Positions 1 to 10,637 of a DNA stretch of 64,000 nt are shown piece by piece. A program made the translations under genes and the position numbers. The number at the start of each line of letters is the position of its first letter. Position 1 is the first letter of the stretch. The notes beneath the pieces were generated by a model. That model did no database searches. It was not told where the DNA came from and worked only from the letters and a program-made list of their open reading frames with translations. This stretch comes from Epiperipatus broadwayi (lineage: Eukaryota > Onychophora > Udeonychophora > Euonychophora > Peripatidae), in assembly GCA_028023455.1 (NCBI GenBank), contig JAQFVV010000322.1:374001-438000 (forward strand), read 5' to 3'.

Positions 1-168
1 TGAAGAGAAAAATGCAAATAGTCAAAATAAGAGTCATAGTTCACATGATCCTATTCTCTTAAGCTTGTATGTTATAAACAGTGAGGATAGCCAATTCCTC
101 AATAAGCTTTGTAATAAATGCTTAGCCAGAGAAAGCATTTAAAATATCTCTGTCAGGAACACCCCCAA

Positions 169-211
169 ACCCCTGACCATGGTTTCGTGCTTTGGCACTC
201 CTCAGAGAGGT
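169..211 (-). ncRNA. Candidate type I hammerhead self-cleaving ribozyme
   Basis: Read on the minus strand, all conserved hammerhead positions are present in order. Stem I 5' strand ACCTCT (211-206) is followed by CTGAGGA (205-199, fitting CUGANGA). Stem II is GTGC/GCAC closed by a CAAA loop (198-187). Next come GAA plus A15.1 (186-183), a very short stem III ACC/GGT with a 2-nt AT turn (183-176), and C17 at 175, giving a GUC cleavage triplet. Stem I 3' strand AGGGGT (174-169) pairs with ACCTCT over six pairs, one of them G-U. An outer GAAC/GTTC pairing (225-222 with 160-157) could extend stem I across an internal loop. Stem III this short is known from ribozymes carried by PLEs and retrozymes, which often act as dimers. 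The 8-mer TGTCAGGA occurs at 151-158 and 211-218, on either side of the core. Activity is inferred, not shown. Confidence 0.72.
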
Positions 212-240
212 GTCAGGATAGGTTCAGACACAAAATGCAA

Positions 241-1281
241 ATGCTTTTCATGAAACCTGAAAATAACATTATTAATAATGAAATTTTGTAATTCTAAATT
301 ATAACATTTAAGAAATTTGAGCATTACCAAGAAAAAAATGGTTTTATCCTATTGCAAATATACAGACTCATAAAATTTATTAAATGTATGAATTTTAATG
401 TTTTTATTTATTTACATTTTTTTGTTTATTTATACTTTTTTTAATAGTGTATAAAGTAGTATATATTGTTTCAGCACATATTGCAGCTTTCCTGTGAATA
501 TACGGGTCTTGTGATATTGTGACAACATTTACATATTCATCTGACATACTTAGACTTGGTTTTGGATTTGAGCCTGCTAAAACTCATTCAAATTCTAATA
601 AAACTTGACTTTTTTCTTTCAGTCAACCAATCTGCAACCAATTCATAAAATATCCAATACTGTCAGCTTTTTATTAGATGGTAAAATAAAAATGAAAACA
701 CACTCATATTCTCACTACCATGTACTTGCTAAATCTAGTAAATAATGCCTTTTCCTCTATTGTTCCACTAAGAAAGGCTGTTGGATAGATCTTTGCTTTA
801 CTAATTGTAAGCCATTTAAAGATTTTTATCTATCATTTATATATATATGATTAAATTTCAGTTATGGATACATTACCTACGTAAAATAATTGTGAATTTC
901 ATTAATTGTTATTCATTTTCTAAAGAGAATGGCTATTTGGTGCTGATAAATCAATTTCTGGTATTTCTCCAAATTAACTTCTCGTCTACTGTTTCAGTTT
1001 ACTAGTGACATTTATTGTTTTACTTATGGCTCATTGCTGGTCATTGTCTTCTTTCACCATCAATCTTTTTAAGCATATGTCTCTATTCTTTTGTGTTGGA
1101 TTACTTCGTAATATGATGAGAATGACAATTTAACTTGCTCATTAGTTCTATAGGAATTTTTTTTTTGTTATACATGATATTTTTAAAAGTTTTTACTATT
1201 ATCAATCACACTTCAAAAACTTCTACTACACTTTTCTTTTTCTATTTTTTTTTTTTTCATTATCCATCATTGCTCTACACG
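241..1281. other. AT-rich DNA without recognised features
   Basis: Unstructured AT-rich sequence between the ribozyme candidate and the tRNA-like relic. It has homopolymer A/T runs only. I saw no coding pattern, repeat copy or RNA structure that could be supported. Confidence 0.5.
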
Positions 1282-1348
1282 TTTGGTGTAGTAGATGAAG
1301 CGTCTGACTTGGGATCAGAAGGTTCCAAGATCAATTCTGGCACTTATA
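1282..1348 (+). pseudogene. tRNA-Pro(UGG)-like relic
   Basis: An anticodon arm is preserved: the 5-bp stem TCTGA/TCAGA (1303-1307, 1315-1319) closes the 7-nt loop CTTGGGA with TGG in the anticodon position, as in tRNA-Pro. Upstream, TGGTGTAGTAGATGAAGC resembles the D arm and internal A box. Downstream, AGGTTCCAAGATCAATTCTGG resembles a decayed T arm and B box. The T stem does not close properly and no acceptor stem is visible, so this is a tRNA pseudogene or the head of an old SINE. No clear target-site duplication or tail was found. Confidence 0.5.
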
Positions 1349-4335
1349 GGTCTAGCACTCAAATTTCTTGTAAACTCCCAAGCAATAAAGCCATCTTTTT
1401 ATTGATATATTTAGTTTTTATGAACATTCTACAATTTAGTATGGTCAATTTGAAAAACTTATTCTAATTAGTAAACCACATATAGTCTGCTTATTATTTA
1501 AGCTTCCTGGTTATTATTTTTTTAATTAATACATCCAAATATTGATCCTGAGATCCATCATTTTTATTCTTTTGGTGTTTATTTTAAGGCCATTTTAATA
1601 TATTTTCAAAACCAGTAAAAAGGCGCAGATTATTTAGTCCAGTCTTTCAAACATCAAGCAGTAGGTCTTGAATTTTTATAGTTTTCACATTATCATGCCA
1701 TTATAAATTATAAGGTGAGCATAAGAAATTGACTGATCTCTGAAAAGCTCTGATAACTTCATTGAGTTTTTATTTTATGTATTGCTTTTATAGGAAAAGA
1801 TATATATATATCCTTATACATTCAATTTGAATGATATTTTGAAATATATATTTTTGTTTTTATGTATTTAACATAAAAATATATTTTATAATTTCGTTAA
1901 TTATAAAAATGTTTTACTTTTATATTTAATAAATAATAAAAGATGTGAAATTTTTTTAATAGGATAAGTTGAATGATTTGATGTCAATGTATTTTCCTTT
2001 TCTATTTAAAAAAGGACCTATCCCTATTCCATAATAAGCAAAACTTTTTTTCCGTTTTCTTTTCATGTTAAAAATTTTGGATAGGTAGGGATACAGATTT
2101 TCTCTGGAGCAATTAAAGTATTATGCATTTGACTTAAAAGTTTTATATAAAAAATAATAATTTAATCTTGCTAAGTTTTTTTTTCTATGCCCCCCCCCTT
2201 TTTTTTTTTTAAGTTAAAAATCATATAGCAGCAAATAAATCTTCCTAATATATATTATTATCATCAATCACTTTCATTTAATTTTGATGTAAAAATTAAA
2301 ATATGTTTTTAATTTTCTTTTCCAATATCAGTTACAGATGTTATTAAATTTAAATATATAATTACAAAAAGATGCTTTCTTGAATTCTACTTAATTGTAA
2401 TAAATTATACTAAAAGTAATATTTCAAGTTTTGATTTCCACTATAAAAACTTATAAAGTTCCTGATTAATTTTCATAAACTTTATTTTATAGGGAATGAA
2501 CCAATTCCTATTAGATAATAGTATAAAACTAATTCATCAATCCCAAGTATATCTGTAAAGAGCAAAAAAATTACAAAGTTAATAAATACCCTATCACATT
2601 AAACAATATTAACACATAACATTTTAACTCCCTGTCTCAATAAAAAAAAAAAAAAATGGCAGAAAACATTCTTATTCAAGGAAATGTAGAAAATATTTTA
2701 AACAACAGACTGGATATAAAGATAGAAAAGAAATTTTTATAGAGCAAAATATATTTCCAAAAAAAAAATTGTATAGATGAAAGAAATAATTATTAGACTA
2801 TTGTGAGGAATGTAGTAATATTTTTATAGAATATGAAGGATTCAGAATGAAAAGGATCTGATTTGTAAGATATGTTTTGTAGTAAGGAGTTCTGGTGATA
2901 ATGATGTCATCATTTAGAAATCTCATTTATTGATAGTAAGCTTCATTTTAATTATTTTTTAAAAATAATACAAATGACTTTTTTTAAAAAAAATATTTGT
3001 GATAAATAAAAATTACAAAAAAAAAACTTTAATAATAGAATTTTAAACTAAACCATAATACTAATCTTACTATTAATGAATCGCCAATGAATAACATTAG
3101 ATTCACTATGCATAGATAGATAAATAAATGATGGTGGATATAATATTTTTAAAAATGCAGAAACTAATAGAAAACTGTTGGTTGTTATCTTTGGCAAAAT
3201 TCTAAGGAAATTTCAACTACATGTCAACCAAATTATATTAATAGAATGTAAATGTTTTAAATTATATATATAATGATTTTTAACTTTAAACATTTTTCTT
3301 TTTTTAATCCTAGATACATTAATTTGGTGTACTATTTATAAAATGAAATTTAAAACAAACATAACAAAAGAGTATAAAAATGTACTGTTAATTGACAATA
3401 AAAACATTACATAATAAAAATGAAATATTTAGTCATTAACTCAAAGTTTCATATTGCTTATTGAGGAGGAAAAAAGTTGTAAACACATTATTATTACTGT
3501 AAATATAAGTCCTGCAAAAAAAAAAAATCAGATATTAGCAAAACAAAAATATAAATGTTTGCATTAATGCTATACATTACTACCAATAAGAGCAAGAAAT
3601 AAAAGTTTTCAAACTGATTAGGCTAGTCATTTATGGAGATACAAAGAGTCCTTTTTTCATAATGAAATTTACAAAATAATAAAAAGATAAGAAAACAAAT
3701 AGATGAATTTTGGTTTAAAATCAGTTTGTTAAGAATGTTATATTTTGGTACAAAATGTTATAATTTGATCACTTATTTTTTAATAAATTAATGATTATTA
3801 AAGTGATTGTAATATTTTTGTATATTTCAACTTTTTCAGATTGTATTTATTTTTTGTACATTTTTTTTTTTTTGATTGATTTTGTATTTTGTCAAAAGTT
3901 ATAATAAGAATTTAACAAAGTTTTTAACTCTAGTAAAATAACATAGTGAATTAATTTCATAAAGGAAGATTTTTTTCATTATTTACACAGGACCATTCAT
4001 ATGGAAATTGGAATGATCAAATTAGAGATTTTGCATTTAAAACCTTTCAGAAATGAATCCTTATCCCAAGAAAAGACTAACATAGATAGTTACCAAACAA
4101 TATAGATTATATGCTAATACAAATAGAGGTTATTAACAGATCAGTTCCAACTGAGTTCAGATTTAAGCTACATTACATCTAATTGCAAAACATTTCAGGC
4201 AAAAAAACAATTTAGTTAAATAGTAGCATATTTTAGAAATCTTTAAAATTTCTAAGAATATTGTCATTTAGAGAAATGTTAGAGTTTCAAAAACTTTTTT
4301 TAAACAAAGTTGAGACTGCTCAAATTATTCACTGA
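1349..4335. other. AT-rich DNA without recognised features
   Basis: About 3 kb of A/T-dominated sequence with many short homopolymers, including a C9-T tract starting at 2190. There is no sustained reading frame and no recognisable element. Confidence 0.5.
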
Positions 4336-4470
4336 GAGTGCTAAAATAGTTTTTTTTAAGTGTCATAGCATCGGCCGAGATGCGAACCCACAACCCGGGC
4401 AACTGCCTGCAAGTGCAAGGCAGTCGCACTGACCTCTCGACCACCAATGCAAGATGAGTGTTAAAATAGT
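4336..4470 (-). mobile_element. tRNA-derived retroposon (SINE-like) with TSDs
   Basis: An 83-nt GC-rich tRNA-like body lies on the minus strand (4450-4368). Its 7-bp acceptor stem GCATTGG/CCGATGC has one G-U pair. It has an A-box-like GGTCGAGAGGTCAGTG, an anticodon-type hairpin with CTGCC/GGCAG, and a B-box-like GGGTTCGCATC. In the coding sense it continues into a short TATGACACTT tail and seven or eight As. It is flanked by near-identical 15-bp direct repeats: GAGTGCTAAAATAGT at 4336-4350 and GAGTGTTAAAATAGT at 4456-4470. The acceptor resembles tRNA-Gly, but the length is closer to class II tRNAs. The T stem is imperfect, so I treat it as a retroposed tRNA or short SINE rather than a working tRNA gene. 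Confidence 0.75.
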
Positions 4471-4799
4471 AGTTTACTTGATCAGCATATTTTTCAGATG
4501 TATTATTTTCAATGTGTCCTAAATCTAAAGTGATTAAGAACAATGAATGTCTTAAGTTTCTTTTGCAGTTTTAATCCATCAATCATTTGTAAACCTTTCT
4601 ATTAGTTATTGAACTGCTTTTAAATATTTATTTTAAAGCTCCAGATTCAATTTAATATGGGTCATGCTGTGATGGTTTTAAAGAATCAACATCAAGATTT
4701 ATATCAGTATGAATAGAATAAGGCTTAGTTTTTAATTTAACTATCATTTTGGAAGATATTACTTTATGATCTGTTCAACACTCTGCATTTGTAAGTGCT

Positions 4800-5430
4800 T
4801 ATATATGAATTTTTTTTGCATTCTGACTCTTCAAGTTATAATGTCAATTAGATAGCATTGCTTGAGTATGGTTATTTTCAATTTTATAGCATTTTTTCTG
4901 TGCAAACAAAGTGTTCATGATGATCAATCTATGCTTTGTGCAAAAATTTTAAATTTGCAGAGCATTTGAATTTATAGCACCAATACAAATTATTTTTAAT
5001 AACTTTAAACCAAAGTTTCTGTTCTTATCAATATATTCATTAAAATCTCCAAGAAGAAGAAACAATTTTTTTAATACTATTGATGTAATAATAATCAGAA
5101 GCAAGAAATAAATGTTTTCTGGCTCTGAACTCTGATCTAAAATTGGAGTATAAGCACTGGTGATATAACAACATGCACTATTCTGCAAGGCCAATTTTTA
5201 GCCTTTTATTCATGTATTTTTTAAATACCAAATTATATAATCTCTTTTTACCTTTCAAAAATAATTGTAAACTTCTGCCTGTTCAATTAAACTTAACTAT
5301 CTTTAGAGGATGAATTTCACTAAAAATAGCTGTGTATATATAACAAATCGTTTGCTATATGTGTTATTCTTCATTCAAATTTTGAACAATTTGTCTCAAA
5401 TAAAGTAACATTTTAGATATCTATATTTAG
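4800..5430 (-). pseudogene. RTE-clade LINE relic: AP endonuclease domain
   Basis: The minus strand encodes a decayed exonuclease-endonuclease-phosphatase domain like that at the N-terminus of RTE-type LINE ORF2. The readable block runs from about 5194 to 4949 and contains the order expected for RTE endonucleases: SAYTPILDQSSEP (usual SVYAPT region), then LLLGDFNEYIDKN (catalytic GDFN with its Asp and Asn), then GAINSNALQ (usual N-NG motif). Lower-coordinate sequence continues with a FCTKHRL-like segment. Upstream on the minus strand, fragments resembling the preceding beta strands are broken by frameshifts. No RT domain follows here, so this is a truncated, inactive fragment. The same family has three other relics in the window, at about 20.8, 30.2 and 59.8 kb. 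Confidence 0.7.
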
Positions 5431-7839
5431 AAAATAAAATTAAATACCTTTATTTCTATAACTACCCCCTGCTTTATCAGCTTTTAATCATAATGATTAG
5501 AGTCATTTGTACTTTTTCAAAAAACATCTATTTGATATGGCAGTCTAGCCAGATTATGTAAGATAAATCATTTTAGAAAAACAAAATGCATTGCATTTCT
5601 TTACTTGACAGGAATCCCTGCCTAAACTGTAATCTTTTTTACTGAGTTGAAATTCCTGTACTAAATAAATATTTTTAATACTACTCATTATTGATATTGT
5701 GTTGTGAAAAAAATCTCAACGAAAGACTTCTAATCTGACAAGCCAGTCTCATTTATTGCTTTTTCAGCAAAAAAAAAGAAGAGAGAGAGGGGATAAATTA
5801 AGGAGAATTATAGTTTGCAGTTAAAAGATGGGAATATAATTGCACAAACATACCACCCCACTGTCTCAGTTGTGCCAAAAATGAGTAATGGTATGAGAAG
5901 CTCATAATAAACTTAGTTGAAATTTACTTAAGCAATTGAAGACAATAATATAAGAGAACATGAGACAAACAAAGATTGTATTAATCTAGCCTTTTTTCAT
6001 GAACCAACATTTTTTTCCTACAAGCCATTTGGAGAATATTTTGGTTAAACACTGATTACTGAGTATTCACTGTTGACTTATATTTGAAAATCATTTCACT
6101 TCTATCACTTGTTCATCCTTTTTGCAGCATGATTACAATATACATTATTTTAACACTGATTATACATGTTAACATCAAAATAATTATGGACTTCAGATAA
6201 GATTATTTTTTAAAAAAATAAATATTCATTCATTAACTAAATTTTGGTGTTTATGGGTCAGCTATAAAAAATTGTACAATAATAAAATGTCAAAATAGCA
6301 TACTAACTTATTAGATCTATTAATAATAGTATTGTTATTGCAACATTGAGGAGTGGAGTGTTAAAATACTTTCATTATAACAAATTTTTTTAAAATAAAA
6401 CAAAATATTTAAAAATAATTTTTATATATATTGTAACCAGTTGGCTTACATAGCATACACTAATATAGTGTGTGTGCATATATATATATAAAATAAAGGA
6501 AAAGCAGAAATAAACAATTTTTTGTAGATTTTTTTTTATATTTCCTAAAATAAAATAATAATAAGGAAGGGTTAAATAACTCTGGGCTTAAAGTAAAATT
6601 TCATTATGAAATTAATATTTTAAAAAAGTCTGAATAAATATAAATATTGCATTATTATTAATTATTACTCTGATTTTGAAATTTAAACCTTACCCTATTG
6701 TATTTTTGTAATTTTAATTAATTAAACAAAATTTTTATCTATTAGAAATTCCCTAAGTAAAAACGTATATGTTTTCAAAGGGATTAGTGAGATAAAAATA
6801 AAAACTCTGTTTTTAATCAAGCTGCTGTTATCACCTTAGATGATTCTATAAAAGAGCTGATAACAAATTAGCTCCAGTCTGGATAGTGATTTTAAAGAGA
6901 ACAGTTTGGCTTGCAGTTTTATAAGAGTTAGCAGAAGAGCTAGCTGTAAAGTTGGCTAAAATATTTTGTGAAGAGTTGGTAACTGTAGCAAAGATGGCTA
7001 AAATAATTATCAAGAGAACTGCCATGAGGATGTAAGAATGCAAGGAAGTGGCTGCTATACAATTCACTGGTGGAATTTGAATAGAGGAAAATGGGTCAAG
7101 ATTCTTTGTAATTCATAGCCTTAAAAGTGTTTTGGAAAACAGCTTGCTGACCTGAAGCTTACAAAATCCAAGTATAAGTGGAACTGACTACAGAAGAAAA
7201 AAAAAAGCCAACCATACCTGAATTATGTACTTTTACCTGACAATAACAACAAACCTGGATTATATTTTCTGATGGACCAAAAACCAGGCTTACCAGGAGA
7301 AAGCTCGAAGAAATTGGCATACTTATGCTGCTGTTTATCTATACATGCAGGGAACCACATATAAACACGTTGCATGTATATACAGTGAATTATTTCATTT
7401 TAATATTTCTTAAAATGACATAAAATTATAAATTAATAACTTAAAACAAAACACGTAAATAATTTGCTTGAGTCAAATGTCTAAAAGAAAGACGATTTGA
7501 TATATATTGTTGAAGAAATTGTTTTGATAATTCCTTTAAAAATATGATATTAAAAGAGGAATATACAAATGCAAGCATAATTTTGTTTGAATTAAAATCG
7601 TAAAAGCAAATCTTTTAAATTGGTCTAAGAAGCTGATAATTAATCTACAAGTATCTGTCAAACAAAAGTTGACTTTATTTAGTTTGATAAAAAAAAAAAG
7701 AACTTATAAACTGAAATTAAATTTTAAATTATATATTTTGTATATTATACACACGTATAGGTAGGAAATTTATGCATATTTTCCAAATGAATTGTGAAAA
7801 AAAAAAAAAAAAATTGTTGTAATTAGTTTAAATAAGTAA
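5431..7839. other. AT-rich DNA; slightly GC-richer block at 6.82-7.38 kb unassigned
   Basis: Mostly AT-rich. A GAGA-rich patch occurs near 5780. The segment from about 6820 to 7380 is less AT-rich and has recurring GTTGGCTAAAAT/GATGGCTAAAAT words (about 6950-7000), which suggests internal duplication. A 73-codon minus-strand ORF there has no recognisable family and a composition typical of chance ORFs, so I do not call a gene. Confidence 0.35.
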
Positions 7840-8240
7840 AAGTCTGTGTGCGTATATACATGCACACTCATATATGTAAAATTTAATCAATTTTTGTTAT
7901 CATTGAATATCAATCGAAATAGATTAATTGTACAATAGAAATCGCGCATCTGTGCACATATATATGTAAACTATAGTAATAACTTGAATTGTAATTTTGT
8001 AAATTAATGTAACAATTCAAATTTTGAATAGCAATTATGTAAGTCACAATGTAATAATTATTTTATGTTTAATTGAAATGTCTTCATCCTATGTTATAAA
8101 ATGCACGTCTGTGTACGCATATATGTATGCGTTCATAGATACCCATTAAGAAATAATGCAATTAATTTAATAACTTGAATTTTGTAGTAATCTTGTAAGC
8201 CCACACACTATATTTTATTTTAGTTTAGTCTTGTTAAAAA
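7840..8240. repeat. Degenerate tandem repeat, about three ~130-150-bp units
   Basis: Three blocks begin with related words: CTGTGTGCGTATATACATG (~7842), CATCTGTGCACATATATATG (~7950) and GTCTGTGTACGCATATATG (~8106). The second and third are both followed by AATAACTTGAATT and a GTAATnTTGTAA motif. The units are strongly diverged, so period and copy number are approximate. Confidence 0.4.
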
Positions 8241-10540
8241 AATTTAAGTTTATAGTTGGCCAGTACAAGTGGCCAGATCATTGATGATGATCAGCATGTT
8301 TTAAATGTCCCAGCATTATTGTTTCGATTTATGATTATTGTGTATTTTAATGGATGGGCACTAAGCTGGTACGTCCAAGTTATGTTTAAATAATTGCCCA
8401 AAGTGGCAAAGGCTTAATAGTTAGCCTGGTCTACAGAAGAACCATTTTCAATCCAGTCACAAGGTGGACTGTTGATTTTATTCTGTTTTATTGTACTGAT
8501 TTTTTTACTCCCATCAATGACGATGATGGATGGTTATTTCTCTCAAGTATTTACTTGTACTTATTTTTTTTAAATGATAATGCTGGTGGATAATTATGCT
8601 TGTAGTTGCTCTTCGAGTAGCTGGCTGATCTCTCAATGTTCTCAGAGATTCTCTAATCTCATTTTCTTATAAAATACTATATTACTTATATGTACTTTTA
8701 TAAATTATTGATATTTGTATTTCATTAAATGGACTGCGAGTGATGATTTGCCATCACCCCAGATTTCTATTCACCCATCCCATTACAATATGTAAAATCA
8801 TAGTTTGACATTTAATGATAAATTTGTAAAAAAAAAAAATTTATAAAATTTTATTGGAAATGTATTTTTTTTATTGGTGTTGTTTTAAAGATCAATAATT
8901 TTACTTTTTTAAAAAATTAATTAATGTTATCAGCAAGGCTGAATAGCTGTTTAATAGTTTTTCCCTAGCATAACTCTCCTGCTGCATTAGCTGTTTCTAT
9001 ATTTATAGCAGTTTATGATATTAATAGAGTGCTGCTAGTTTTTTAAAAACTATTTCTTTTAACAGTGACTAAGTGAAATCTTTTATTGATAAACTAGATG
9101 GTAAATTGAGCTTTCAAGATAAATTCCTAGAAATTATTCTATTTAAAACCCAATTCATACCATCATTGTTAATACTAAATACATTAGAACTGAATACTTT
9201 CATCATGAGCACTACAGTTATGGTTAGGGTAAAGAGACAAGCCTAAATAAATATAACACAAGAAAATTTGAAGTTTGTTTGCCAACAAGTTAGCAATAAT
9301 AAGATAATAAATAACAATGCTTACATATAATAATGTAACATTAAATGATGTGCATTCATGGGTCATAGAGGCATATTAAATTATAATAAGGCTAATGTGC
9401 TTGTAAAAGAGTAAAAGTCTGTAGGTCCATTTTTGAATCTTCAGTGGAGTTCATTGGATACATTTATAATCTTCTTGAACACTCGAGCCTTGCAATTCCT
9501 CAGTTACAACGTAATTAGCTTTAATTATGCAAGTGGGTGCAAGAACCTCTATTTTTCTCACAGGTGAACTTTTATCTTGTCCAGAGCATTCCCAGGTAGC
9601 AAAGCTATAGACATGGAAATTTCTAGATCAATCTAATTGCTATTAAAGCTATTTCTATTTCTGGAATAGGAACTAAACTTTAGTTATGAGCTTAATTAAT
9701 CTCTAATTTGAACTACTTCTTTAATCACAATTATTTCCTACTAGCATAAATTTTTATCTTATCAGAAATATTTTTATTTTAGTAAAACATATATAATTTT
9801 GCTTTTGTAAATAATTTGGTTCAGTTTATTTATTTCTAAACATAGCACAATTTACATTATTCTAAACATTAGTTCAATGTACATTATTCTAAAATAGTAG
9901 ACTTTAAAACCATCATTTATTGAATACTTTGGAAAAATATTTTTTATGAAAGATTGCATTTTCCTTAGTTTTATTGAGTTCAAATCATGGATATGGCAAA
10001 AAGTTGTTCCAAATACTTTATCATGACCTTTTCTTGTATGTACACAACAATCTAAAATAATCATTAATAAATTCCATCAAATTATTAAAATTGTATTTTA
10101 TGCAGATTTTTTAGTAAATAAACTTCTGTCTTTTAAATGATTTTTTTTTAAATTCCCTATTATCTTAATTATGGTATAATCAGAACTAATATTTTAACTT
10201 CATTTTCTTTCTTTATAAGTTTTGACTGTACTATCATGTCATATCATAGACTGATATCTTAATGAATCATGACAACATTGTTGATAAACATAAAAATATT
10301 GCAAGACTGTCTTTCTTAGAATTCAATAATTTACTAATATCTAAAACATCTCATCTTACTTTTGTATTGAAAATTTATTTTACATTATTATTTATTACAT
10401 TTTAAAATAAATATATTTGTATTTATAAAATAATAATTAAAAAAAAATATTTTTAAAATATATGTTTTCCTTAATAATGGGAAAATATAATAAATGTTAT
10501 ACTGAAACCTGTCCATAATGTTGTTTCCATAATTACTATT
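8241..10540. other. AT-rich DNA without recognised features
   Basis: No coding, RNA or element signature could be supported. Short GC-richer patches near 8.3-8.6 kb and 9.4-9.6 kb contain no recognisable motif. Confidence 0.45.
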
Positions 10541-10637
10541 AATAATCAATTCAACTCAATTGAAATCGACAACTAATATTAAATATTAATAATAATTATT
10601 TAATGCTGTTTATTTCAATTGTGTTGAATTGATTATT
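10541..10637. repeat. Inverted repeat with 26-bp arms
   Basis: The left arm 10541-10566 (AATAATCAATTCAACTCAAT then TGAAAT) and right arm 10612-10637 are reverse complements with a single mismatch, separated by a 45-nt AT-rich spacer. It could be a MITE remnant or a simple cruciform-capable palindrome. No terminal duplication was identified. Confidence 0.6.

Noticed and set aside
1135-1467. 110-codon plus-strand ORF
   Set aside because: Phe/Tyr/Leu-rich translation of T-rich DNA that runs through the tRNA-Pro-like relic, with no domain; a chance ORF.
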